From: DAOTWP01 sp034435675
Lineage (GTDB): Bacteria; Chloroflexota; Anaerolineae; Aggregatilineales; Phototrophicaceae
Reading direction: 5' to 3'
DNA length: 21,195 nt
Assembly: GCA_034435675.1 (NCBI GenBank)
Contig: DAOTWP010000216.1
Span: 1-21,195, forward strand
Shown: piece after piece, positions 13,500-21,195 of the stretch
Layout: each line of letters opens with the position of its first letter
How positions within the stretch are numbered: the stretch's first letter is position 1
Translations under genes and position numbers: made by a program
Notes under the pieces: generated by a model
Databases searched by the model: none
What the model saw: only the letters and a program-made list of their open reading frames with translations
What the model was told of the DNA's origin: nothing

Positions 13500-14594
13500 T
13501 CAGTCGCTTTCGTCCGGTGGGCTGCCGGGCAGCGCGAGATCCTCGGAGCCGGGGGCATAGAGCGAGGCGACCATATCGCTCATCAGCGTGGACATGTGCC
13601 GCACGGCGCTGACCGCCCGCGCGTAATTCAGGTTGGTGGGTCCCAGCACGCCTACCGTGCCGCTGACCTGCCCTTGCAGCCCGTACCGGCTGAGCACAAT
13701 GCTGATGCGGTTGAGTTCATCGCGGCGTCCGTCCCCGGCGACGATCACTTCCACCTGATTGACCAGCGGGTTGAGAAATTCGGCGATAATCATGTTCAGG
13801 AAGGCACGTTCTTCAAAAACGCGCACGACCTGCTGCGCGCCTTCGTTGTTATGAAAGGCACTGATGACTTCGCTCAAGCCGTCGCGGTAGACGATGCGTA
13901 CAGCGTTGCCGTCGGCGCGTTCCATCAGTTCGGCAACGGTTTCGCAGATGTCACGTTCCAGCAGCGGCAGCCCGATTGCCTTCATGCGCACGTCATTCAT
14001 CGTCAGGTCAAGGCACAGGTTGTTCAGCCGGGTGGCAATGTCGCTGAGGCGCTCCTGCGGGATCGCTTCACCCAGATTCAGCATGCGCTGGTGAACACTG
14101 CCGCCATGCAGCACCAGCACCAGCAGTACCAACCGCCCCTGAATGCTGATTAACTCCATATGTTTGAAGCGGCTGGTCTCTGCCAGCGGGGGCGTGACGA
14201 TGGATGCAGTACGCGCCACCCGCGCCAGAGTCGCCGCCGCCGCACGCAGCCAGGTTTCTGTCCCCAGGGGCGAGGCTTTGATCTTTTCGGTGATCTGGGT
14301 TTGCTCGCCGCTGGACAGCTCCCCATTGTTGAGCAGCCGCTTGACGAAATAGCGGTAGCCGTTTTCGGTGGGCACACGCCCGGCGGAGGTGTGCGGCGCG
14401 TTGACATAGCCTTTTTCTTCCAGCACCGCCATCTCGTTACGAATGGTGGCGGAGCTGACGCCCAGCCCGGAATGCTCCATCAGAAAGCGTGAGCTGATTG
14501 GCTCGGCGTTTTCGGTGTGGGCGCGCACAATCAGCGAAAGAATCGCTTCCTGTCGTTTTGTAAGTTCCGGTAGCGCAGTCTCGTCTGTAGTCAT
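13500..14594 (-). CDS. hrcA: Heat-inducible transcription repressor HrcA
   Basis: The 364-residue protein has an N-terminal winged helix. ELTKRQEAILSLIVRAHTEN and the HrcA signature ISSRFLMEHSGLGVSSATIR are followed by NEMAVLEEKGYVNAPHTSAGRVPTENGYRYFV. A GAF-like domain and dimer region fill the rest, ending in the conserved TVGVLGPTNLNYARAVSAVRHM. HrcA represses groE and dnaK genes by binding CIRCE (TTAGCACTC-N9-GAGTGCTAA) and depends on GroEL for folding. The ATG at 14594 is chosen by the family N-terminus, although its ribosome binding site is weak; the frame stays open to 14732, but that would cover the promoter. It is first in the chaperone run and diverges from trxA. No CIRCE site is visible in the window. 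Confidence 0.96.
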   Translation of the reverse strand: MTTDETALPELTKRQEAILSLIVRAHTENAEPISSRFLMEHSGLGVSSATIRNEMAVLEEKGYVNAPHTSAGRVPTENGYRYFVKRLLNNGELSSGEQTQITEKIKASPLGTETWLRAAAATLARVARTASIVTPPLAETSRFKHMELISIQGRLVLLVLVLHGGSVHQRMLNLGEAIPQERLSDIATRLNNLCLDLTMNDVRMKAIGLPLLERDICETVAELMERADGNAVRIVYRDGLSEVISAFHNNEGAQQVVRVFEERAFLNMIIAEFLNPLVNQVEVIVAGDGRRDELNRISIVLSRYGLQGQVSGTVGVLGPTNLNYARAVSAVRHMSTLMSDMVASLYAPGSEDLALPGSPPDESD

Positions 14595-14636
14595 AGTGGC
14601 AGCGAACGGATTTGTTCGTGAATGTTCCAGCAGAAT

Positions 14637-14663
14637 GCGGGCGATTGATCTTGTTCTGCCCGC
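14637..14663. promoter_or_regulatory. Inverted repeat at the hrcA transcription start (possible operator)
   Basis: GCGGGC (14637-14642) and GCCCGC (14658-14663) are separated by 15 bases and can be extended with CAGCA/TGCTG on the outside (14628-14632 and 14664-14668). It covers the predicted hrcA start site near 14664. It is not CIRCE. It could be an operator for HrcA or another regulator, or chance in GC-rich DNA. Confidence 0.35.
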
Positions 14664-14670
14664 TGCTGTC

Positions 14671-14699
14671 ATGATACCATGTGCATATGTTGCCGTCAA
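14671..14699 (-). promoter_or_regulatory. Sigma70-type promoter of hrcA
   Basis: On the minus strand, TTGACG (-35, 14694-14699) is followed by exactly 17 bases and TATCAT (-10, 14671-14676), with TGG directly before the -10. The start would be near 14664, about 70 bases before the hrcA ATG. Confidence 0.7.
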
Positions 14700-14731
14700 A
14701 AGGGCGGAAGTGAAGAGGAGTTCAGTTCGCA

Positions 14732-15061
14732 ATGAGCGAAAAAACCTTCGAAGTAACCCAGGATACGTTCCAGACCGACGTACTTAACTCACCGGTGCCG
14801 GTGCTGGTGGATTTCTGGGCAGAATGGTGCGGTCCATGCAAGATGATTGCGCCGCTGGTGGCGGAAATTGCGGAGCAGTACAGCGGGCGCTTGAAGGTAG
14901 CGAAGCTCGACGCTGACACCAATCAGGATGTCCTGATGAGCTATGGCATTATGGGGATTCCGACGCTGATCCTGTTCAAGGATGGCAAGGATGTGGTGCG
15001 CATTACCGGCTACCAGCCCAAGGACAAAATCACCAGCAAGATCGAGCCGCATCTGGTCTGA
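14732..15061 (+). CDS. trxA: Thioredoxin
   Basis: The 109-residue protein is the usual thioredoxin size and fold. It contains VLVDFWAEWCGPCKMIAP with the redox pair Cys-Gly-Pro-Cys (about 33-36), the buried LDAD segment, and MGIPTLILFKDG with the cis-proline. It reduces disulfides of cytoplasmic proteins, with electrons from thioredoxin reductase (not in the window). The ATG at 14732 has AGGAG 11 bases upstream. It is divergent from hrcA across a 137-bp shared control region; on the plus strand only weak boxes are seen (TTGTTC at 14651 and TACCAT at 14675, 18 bases apart). Transcription should stop at the bidirectional hairpin at 15198-15224. Confidence 0.96.
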   Translation: MSEKTFEVTQDTFQTDVLNSPVPVLVDFWAEWCGPCKMIAPLVAEIAEQYSGRLKVAKLDADTNQDVLMSYGIMGIPTLILFKDGKDVVRITGYQPKDKITSKIEPHLV

Positions 15062-15197
15062 GCCAAAGGGCGAAACGCGCCCAGTGGCCAGTGAAACGTC
15101 ACGCACGCATTCTGGGTCAGCTATGCGAACCGGCTGGCAGTGCTGATGCGGTTGGTGAATTCGCTGCCCGGCAGCGCTTGCGTAAATCGCTGAACAA

Positions 15198-15224
15198 AAA
15201 ACGCCCCGAAGCATGGGGCGTTTT
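15198..15224. terminator. Bidirectional intrinsic terminator between trxA and the sensor kinase gene
   Basis: AAAACGCCCC (15198-15207) pairs with GGGGCGTTTT (15215-15224) around the 7-base loop GAAGCAT. The A-run on one side and T-run on the other make it work for both convergent genes. Confidence 0.88.
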
Positions 15225-15246
15225 CTGTTCGGGTTATGCTTCTGGT

Positions 15247-18200
15247 TTAATCCGAAGCGGTTTCTTTTTCCGCTTCACCCTCTGGTTCGTCCACAGCGTC
15301 CGCACTGCGCGCGGCATGGATCTGCTTTTCGCTGGCAAGCGGGATCGTGAAGTGGAAGGCTGACCCCTTGCCCAGTTCGCTTTCGACCCATACGCGCCCG
15401 TGATGCAGTTCAATGATGCTGCGGGTGATCATCATGCCCAGTCCCGTGCCCGGCTGTTCCCGCGCTTCGGGGTTATCGCTGCGGAAGTAGCGCTCGTTGA
15501 ACAGGCGCTGAACGTCATCGTCGCTCATGCCAATGCCGTTATCACGCACGGAGATGTGCAGCATCGGCTTGACGCGCAGTTGGTTGCTGGTGCGTGTGGT
15601 GTTGATCGGCAGCCCGTTCATCTGGGTTGCGTCTGCCTCCACCTCGGCATTGATCGTAATGCTGCTGCCTTCGGGGCTGTATTTGTGGGCGTTGCTGACG
15701 AAGTTCGTCAGCACCTGAATCAGCCGGTTGGAGTCGCCCATGACCAGTGGCAGGTCTTCTTTGACATTGTTGACAATCTGCTGCCCTTTGTCGTCAAACT
15801 GCTTGTGGAATGGGCGCAGGGTTTCCAGCACGACGTTGTAGAACGAAATCGGCGTCAGGTCGATATTCAGCTTGCCTTCTTCCGCCTTTGCTGAGTCGCG
15901 CAGGTCGTCAATGATCACCTGCATACGGTCAGCGCTGGAGTAGATGGTGTTAAGCACCGATGCCTGCATTTCGCTCAGCCCGCCCATCTTGCCGCCGCGC
16001 AGTAAATCTGCGAAACCCTTGACAGATGACAGCGGCTGCTTGAGTTCGTGCGCCGCGAAGCTCATGAATTCGCTCTTGGACGACAGCCGTTCGGTGAGTT
16101 GTTCGTACAGGCGCGCGTTGTCAATGGCGATGCTGGCGTGGTCGGCAATACGCTGCACCAGCGCCAGATCAAGAATGTTCAGCGGGGTGCTGGTGCTGCT
16201 TTCCAGCACCAGTATGGAGGTGATCTCACCCCCGGACATCATCGGCACGGTAATCTGGCTGCGTGAACCGCGCAGCGCGGGCAGGTAATCCGGGTCGATG
16301 CTCAGATCAGGTGCGAGGTCGGCACGGCGCGTGCGCAGCACACGGGCAACAATGCCGCGTTCCAGCGACCATTCGCGGTGGGTTGCCCCTGCAGGCAGGT
16401 CTGCATCACTGTAGCCGTAAGACGTGAGGATACGCATGCGCGGGGGATTCTGGCTGACCAGCCCCAGCACACCGGCGGTTGCGCCCGTGTTGGCGATACA
16501 CCACTTCATGGTGATTTCCGCCACCTTGACCGGGTCGCGCGTGCGGTTCAATTCCACGTCGATACGTTCCAGCGCTTCCAATTCCTTGACGCGCTCGGCA
16601 AGCTGGAAGTCGGTCATCTGGAACAGCCGCGCGTTCTCGATGGCGATTGCTGCCTGCCCGGCGAAGGTGGTCAGCAGGTCAGCATCAGAATTGACAAACA
16701 CGCTGCCGCCCTTCTTGTTGATGATCTCCAGCACGCCGATTACGCGGTCTTTGGCGATCAGCGGTGCGGCGAGGATCGCGGCGGTGTGGAAGCCCCCTTT
16801 AGCGACTTCGCCACCCCAGCGCGGGTCGTTGGCGGCATCGTTGACGATGACCACTGAGCGGTTAGCGACAACTTCGCCTACCAGCCCTTTGTTGGCAGGC
16901 AGGCGCTGCCCTACCAGCGCATCGCCGGAACCGCCGATCACCACACGGAATTCCAGTTGTTTGCTGTCGTCATCATCGGTGGTCAGCAGCAGCGAACCGG
17001 CTTCCGCATTGAGAATTTCTACCGCGCTGGTCATGATCTGCTTGAGCAGTTGTTCAACGTTCAGCTCTGCCGCGACCAGCTTCTGGCTGACGGTGTTCAG
17101 CGCGGCAAGCTGGCGGGCGCGCAGGGCGGTTTCTTCGAACAGGCGTGCCTTGTCCAGTGACGAGGCTGCCAGCGTACCAATGTCGTTAAAAATCTTGAGC
17201 TGTTCTTCTGTATAGACGGTGCGCGCTTCGCTGCTGGCAATCGCCAGCACGCCGATAATCGTCGGTCCGGCGATCAGCGGCACCCCCATCCACGCGCGCA
17301 GGGTAGGGGTTTCGTAGACAACCGGCATGTTGCGTTTCGCCATTTCTGCGGCGAAGTTATCCAGTCGCAGCGCGCGTCCCTTGCGGATAATCTCGCTGTA
17401 GAGGTCGCGCCCCATTGTGAAGCGGCGGTTTTCTTTGTCTTCCTGCCGGTCATCATTTTCGAGGAAGAAGGCAAAATACAACTGCTCGATGGTCTGGTCG
17501 CGCAGGACGATATACAGATTCTGCGTGCGAATCAGCCGGTCAGTCTGTGTGGCGATCAGCTCCAGCAGGTCGTCATATTGCAGGGTGTAATTGACCGCCT
17601 GGCTGACCTGACTGAGCACATTAAGCTCGTGTACACGCCGTTCAAGCGATTCAATCACCTGTGCTCGTTCAACGGCGATTGCCATCTGCCGCGAGAGATT
17701 TTTGATGAAGCGCAGGTCTTCGTAGCTGTAGATTTTGCCACGCTGGCGCGGGGCGCTGATGCTGACAAAGCCGCTTAACTGCTCTGCACCTTTTAGCGCG
17801 GTGATGACCTGCGCTTGCAGAATTTGCAGGCGGGTGCGTTCGGAAATCAGCGAATTCTGCCAGGGTTCATTAGGGTCAATATAGATGTAGTCGCTCTTTT
17901 CGAGCATCTGCACGATGCCGCTGGTCGCCGGAAAGCGCACATCAGTAGCCGGCTTGGGCTTGCCATAGGCGATATATTCCTGTCCATCCGGGCTGCGCAG
18001 AAAGATCAGCACACTGCCGGGTGACAGCGCGTTGTTGATCTGCTCAAGATAGCGACTCAGGATTTCGTCATAATTGGCGGTGCCGCTGACTTGCTGGGCG
18101 AATTCTTCGGTCAGTTCCTGATAGTTATAGCGAATGCGGAAGTACAGCGCTTCAATGCGCCGCTGCAAAGCTGAACGCACCGGCAGGAACAGCATGGAAA

Positions 18201-19548
18201 TGACGAAGATCGTCAGCGCAATCAGCACGGCATCGTTCGGTTGCAGCGTGCCGACGGTCAGCAGCGTAGCGCCCAGCACCAGCAGGGCATAACCGACAAC
18301 CAATGCGCCGAGCAGCAGCAGGTAAACCAACCCCTGGCTGACCCAGCGATCCGTTTCTACACGGCGCGATTGCAGCACACTGTAGATCATGCTGCCTGCG
18401 ACCACTGCCAGAAAGATCATGCCGGTTTCGATCTGGAACGGAATCTGAATGCCGATGCCGAGGGCGTTGATTCCGCGCGGAATTACCCAGAACAGCGACG
18501 GCAGCAGCAGCAGCGCCGCGCCGATCAGCACGGTGTTTGCCTGATTGCGGATTTGTGTAGAGATGGCGTAGCGCCGCTGGTAATTCATGCTGATGCCCAT
18601 CAGGAACAGACAGAAAAGCATGAACCCGCCTGCCAGATAGAGCGCATTCCCGGCGACCTGGGGTGTGGACGGCGTGAGCAGGCTGATCGCATAGAGCATG
18701 ACCACCACCGCAATGCCCAGCGGGACGAACTGGAACCACGGCAGACGGTGCAGTTGGCGCATGCGTGTTGGGAAGATCATGCCGAACATGGCAAAGAAAC
18801 CGCCCATCAGGCTGAGCGCCGCCAGCCACGCCGGTACCAGCAGATGGGTGCTGCCTGCATCAAAAATGCCGCCCAGCCCCAGCGCCATCAAAAAGCAGAT
18901 GATGGCGACGATGAGCGCATTGCTCTGCTTTCCGCGCAGGACCAGCACAATGAAACCTGCCGCCGCCAGCGCCACCCCAACCAGATAGGGCAGCAGGAAA
19001 AACGCCAGAAAATCACCGGCGGGCAGGAAGCCGGGTGTGAATGTCACCTGGCACGGTACAACAGCGCCCTGCGGCGCGGCACAGGTGACCCCGGGTGCCG
19101 GGGTCATCGTGGTGGGCAGCGGTCGTTCAAAGTCCAGGGTGACGCTGCTGCCGTACTCAAGTTGTGCCATAAGCTCGTTGAAGGTGGCGTTTGCGGTGGC
19201 GTAATCCTGTGCATTGGATGCTAGGGGTACGCCGTTGATAGCACGCAGGTGATCGCCCGGCAGCAGCCCGGCAGCTTGCCCCTGCCAGGTGGTGCGCTCC
19301 CCGGTTGGCGCAGCATTGTTGACTACCAGCGTGTTGGTCAGCATCACCCCCAGAAAAGGATGTGCGCGCCAGTTGACGGCAGTGACCAGATACACCACCA
19401 GCAGCCCTAAGGTCACAATACCAGTTAGCGTGGTAAATAACGTCAGGGTCAGATGTCCAGACACCGGCGTAACCCGGCTGACGGTCATATGCTCCTGTGT
19501 GCTCACGGCGCGAAGCGGATCTTTATTAAACGTGGATGCCGTGCCCAT
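15247..19548 (-). CDS. Giant sensor histidine kinase: PDZ-like domain, multi-helix membrane region, four GAF domains
   Basis: The 1433-residue protein, read in order, has: helix 1 (about 32-56); an exported segment with the PDZ-like motif GQAAGLLPGDHLRAINGVPL (about 90-109); eight or nine further helices (about 178-455); four GAF-type domains (about 480-620, 650-800, 825-975, 1005-1148) joined by helical linkers; a HisKA domain with AAHELKQPLSSVKGF, phospho-acceptor His1167; and an ATPase with N-box NRLIQVLTNFVSNAHKYSPEG, DNGIGM and GTGLGM. It should autophosphorylate in response to a membrane or cytoplasmic ligand. GAF3 (QRLPANKGLVGEVVANRSVVIVNDAANDPRW) is the most canonical. No response regulator gene is adjacent, so the partner is elsewhere. 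The start at ATG 19548 has GGGA about 9 bases upstream; ATG 19488 with AGGAG only 3 bases away is a possible alternative. Confidence 0.93.
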   Translation of the reverse strand: MGTASTFNKDPLRAVSTQEHMTVSRVTPVSGHLTLTLFTTLTGIVTLGLLVVYLVTAVNWRAHPFLGVMLTNTLVVNNAAPTGERTTWQGQAAGLLPGDHLRAINGVPLASNAQDYATANATFNELMAQLEYGSSVTLDFERPLPTTMTPAPGVTCAAPQGAVVPCQVTFTPGFLPAGDFLAFFLLPYLVGVALAAAGFIVLVLRGKQSNALIVAIICFLMALGLGGIFDAGSTHLLVPAWLAALSLMGGFFAMFGMIFPTRMRQLHRLPWFQFVPLGIAVVVMLYAISLLTPSTPQVAGNALYLAGGFMLFCLFLMGISMNYQRRYAISTQIRNQANTVLIGAALLLLPSLFWVIPRGINALGIGIQIPFQIETGMIFLAVVAGSMIYSVLQSRRVETDRWVSQGLVYLLLLGALVVGYALLVLGATLLTVGTLQPNDAVLIALTIFVISMLFLPVRSALQRRIEALYFRIRYNYQELTEEFAQQVSGTANYDEILSRYLEQINNALSPGSVLIFLRSPDGQEYIAYGKPKPATDVRFPATSGIVQMLEKSDYIYIDPNEPWQNSLISERTRLQILQAQVITALKGAEQLSGFVSISAPRQRGKIYSYEDLRFIKNLSRQMAIAVERAQVIESLERRVHELNVLSQVSQAVNYTLQYDDLLELIATQTDRLIRTQNLYIVLRDQTIEQLYFAFFLENDDRQEDKENRRFTMGRDLYSEIIRKGRALRLDNFAAEMAKRNMPVVYETPTLRAWMGVPLIAGPTIIGVLAIASSEARTVYTEEQLKIFNDIGTLAASSLDKARLFEETALRARQLAALNTVSQKLVAAELNVEQLLKQIMTSAVEILNAEAGSLLLTTDDDDSKQLEFRVVIGGSGDALVGQRLPANKGLVGEVVANRSVVIVNDAANDPRWGGEVAKGGFHTAAILAAPLIAKDRVIGVLEIINKKGGSVFVNSDADLLTTFAGQAAIAIENARLFQMTDFQLAERVKELEALERIDVELNRTRDPVKVAEITMKWCIANTGATAGVLGLVSQNPPRMRILTSYGYSDADLPAGATHREWSLERGIVARVLRTRRADLAPDLSIDPDYLPALRGSRSQITVPMMSGGEITSILVLESSTSTPLNILDLALVQRIADHASIAIDNARLYEQLTERLSSKSEFMSFAAHELKQPLSSVKGFADLLRGGKMGGLSEMQASVLNTIYSSADRMQVIIDDLRDSAKAEEGKLNIDLTPISFYNVVLETLRPFHKQFDDKGQQIVNNVKEDLPLVMGDSNRLIQVLTNFVSNAHKYSPEGSSITINAEVEADATQMNGLPINTTRTSNQLRVKPMLHISVRDNGIGMSDDDVQRLFNERYFRSDNPEAREQPGTGLGMMITRSIIELHHGRVWVESELGKGSAFHFTIPLASEKQIHAARSADAVDEPEGEAEKETASD

Positions 19549-19586
19549 CGACAAGTTCCCAACATTAGATTTTCGTCATATTAGGC

Positions 19587-19595
19587 ATTGTATCA
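19587..19595 (-). promoter_or_regulatory. Extended -10 promoter of the sensor kinase gene
   Basis: The minus strand reads TGATACAAT, one base from the extended -10 consensus. The start would lie near 19580, about 32 bases before the ATG at 19548, which supports that start over 19488 only weakly. No good -35 is seen. Confidence 0.5.
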
Positions 19596-19709
19596 CAGCC
19601 TGCGCAGAGTGCAGTGTTTTCGTTCTGGCAATTTGGTTCGATTATGGTTTGGTTTGTTTGCAACCGGTCGCGCGCTGCCCGGACTGTGCCGAAGATTGTG
19701 GCGGGGATG

Positions 19710-19737
19710 TGGTCAGCGGCAGGCTTTCTGCTATAAT
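19710..19737 (+). promoter_or_regulatory. Promoter of the mutase small-subunit / meaB operon
   Basis: TATAAT (19732-19737) is perfect and carries the TGn extension (TGC just before it). TGGTCA (19710-19715), 16 bases upstream, matches the -35 consensus at four of six positions. Transcription would start near 19744, about 60 bases before the ATG at 19806. Confidence 0.65.
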
Positions 19738-19805
19738 CAAAGGACAAAGTTAGTTCATCAACGTTCAACAAACATTACCGCAGTTGATCGAGAAGAAAAC
19801 AATCC

Positions 19806-20218
<413 letters not shown>

Positions 20219-20219
<1 letters not shown>

Positions 20220-21195
20220 TGCAAGTGGATGAACTGGTACAACGGCTGCTGAATGGGGATCGCCGGGCGCTGGCGCGGCTGCTCACGGTGATTGAGAACG
20301 CGCGCGAGGGTATGGATGCAGCCCTCGCGGCTTTATTCCCGCATACGGGACGGGCGTGGATTATCGGTGTCACCGGCGCGCCCGGCACTGGCAAAAGCTC
20401 GCTGGTGAATGCGCTGGCAAAGGCATATCGTGCGGCGGGGAGCACTGTAGGGATTGTTGCCGTAGACCCGACCAGCCCGTTTTCGGGTGGGGCGGTGCTG
20501 GGGGATCGTATTCGGATGCGTGACCTTTCCGGCGACCCCGGTGTGTTTATTCGCAGCATGGCAACACGCGGCAGTCTGGGCGGGCTGGCGCGGGCAACGC
20601 TGGATGTTGCGCGGGTGATGGATGCCGCCGGGTTTGATGTGGTGCTGATCGAAACGGTGGGCGCGGGGCAGAGCGAGGTGGATATTGCCCGCATGGCACG
20701 CACCACGCTGGTGGTCGAAGCGCCTGGTCTGGGGGACGAAGTGCAGGCGATTAAAGCGGGTATTCTGGAAATCGCCGATGTGCTGGTGGTCAACAAGGCA
20801 GATCGTCCCGGCGCGGCAAACACTGTGCGCGCGCTCAAAACCATGCTCGAAATCGGACATCCGGCATCGCGGGCGCAGATGGTCATGCATCATGGGCAGC
20901 TTGTGGCTGTTGAGCCGCAGCAAAGTGCCGCCACCAGCGCGCCGATGTGGGTTCCCCCTGTAATTGAAACCGTCGCGACCAGTGACAGTGGTGTTGATGC
21001 TTTGGTGCAGGCGATTACGCGCCACCGCGAATTTCTGGAGCAGGACAATGCGCTGGCAAAACTGGAACGCCAGCATATTGAGATTGAGCTGCATCAGCGG
21101 CTACAGGAAGCACTGATGCTGCGCTTGCGGCAGGGGGTTCCGGCGGATGTGCTGGCACAGATGATTACGGCAGTGCAAACACGGGCGCTGCCACC
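20219..21195 (+). CDS. meaB: Methylmalonyl-CoA mutase-associated GTPase MeaB (3'-truncated by window edge)
   Basis: The frame opens with GTG at 20219 (MQVDELVQRLLNGDRRALARLL) and runs to the window edge without a stop; about 325 residues are visible, so most or nearly all of the protein is present. The G3E-family P-loop is GVTGAPGTGKSSLVNAL with Lys59. Further landmarks are DPTSPFSGGAVLGDRIRM, the switch-like block ending IETVGAGQSEVDIA, the segment PGLGDEVQAIKAGILEIADV and the guanine-specificity motif NKAD. MeaB uses GTP to gate cobalamin loading and to protect or replace inactivated cofactor on methylmalonyl-CoA mutase. The one-base overlap with the B12-binding subunit gene supports this over a role in arginine transport, the source of the old name ArgK. 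Confidence 0.94.

Noticed and set aside
14595..14732. HrcA start at 14732
   Set aside because: It would place the promoter TTGACG-N17-TATCAT inside the gene and add 46 residues unlike the family; conserved HrcA sequence begins just after 14594.
18241..19224. Long open frame on the plus strand opposite the sensor kinase
   Set aside because: It lies wholly antisense to a clearly conserved kinase, has low-complexity Gln/His/Arg-rich composition, and has no Shine-Dalgarno site or recognisable domain.

Overview
The window is about 21 kb of GC-rich bacterial chromosome carrying mostly housekeeping genes. The best guess for its origin is a member of the Chloroflexota, probably Anaerolineae-like. 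That inference rests on the hrcA-grpE-dnaK-dnaJ chaperone run with prmA just beyond it, a very large multi-GAF histidine kinase, a methylmalonyl-CoA mutase split so that the B12-binding chain is its own gene next to meaB, and MITE-like palindromic repeats. No rRNA marker or tRNA is present, so the lineage is not proven.

Layout. Positions 1-486 are the 3' end of a probable membrane glycosyltransferase carrying a triple 18-bp in-frame repeat. A UbiD-family protein (543-2324, minus) that appears to lack several canonical active-site residues follows, then a membrane-anchored PstS-like binding protein with no transporter genes nearby (2635-3849, minus). Plus-strand genes come next: a SAM methyltransferase and a GT-C (ArnT/PMT-like) glycosyltransferase 7 bp apart (3961-6322), then a short phenylalanine 4-hydroxylase (6619-7332). 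From 14594 down to 7423 on the minus strand runs the chaperone and protein-modification block: hrcA, grpE, dnaK, dnaJ, a small two-helix membrane protein and prmA, ending in a 22-codon acetyltransferase-like relic. Thioredoxin diverges from hrcA and converges on a giant hybrid sensor kinase (15247-19548, minus), with a shared bidirectional terminator between them. The right end holds the small subunit of methylmalonyl-CoA mutase and its GTPase chaperone MeaB, overlapping by one base and cut by the window edge.

The most unusual non-coding content is two families of about 100-125 bp imperfectly palindromic repeats, each present twice. Family A is at 2464-2571 and, inverted, at 9122-9247. Family B is at 6487-6583 and 9269-9366. 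Both have terminal inverted repeats and a strong central hairpin whose outer bases read GTAGGG/CCCTAC. One B copy appears to supply the dnaJ stop codon from its own terminal repeat, and another lies directly before the ribosome binding site of the phenylalanine hydroxylase. No transposase is present in the window.

Regulation. HrcA is intact, but no CIRCE operator is visible before hrcA, grpE, dnaK or dnaJ. A good sigma70-type promoter with a different inverted repeat at its start site lies before hrcA, and dnaJ has its own extended -10 promoter. No CRISPR array, tRNA, rRNA, phage gene or recognised defence system was seen.
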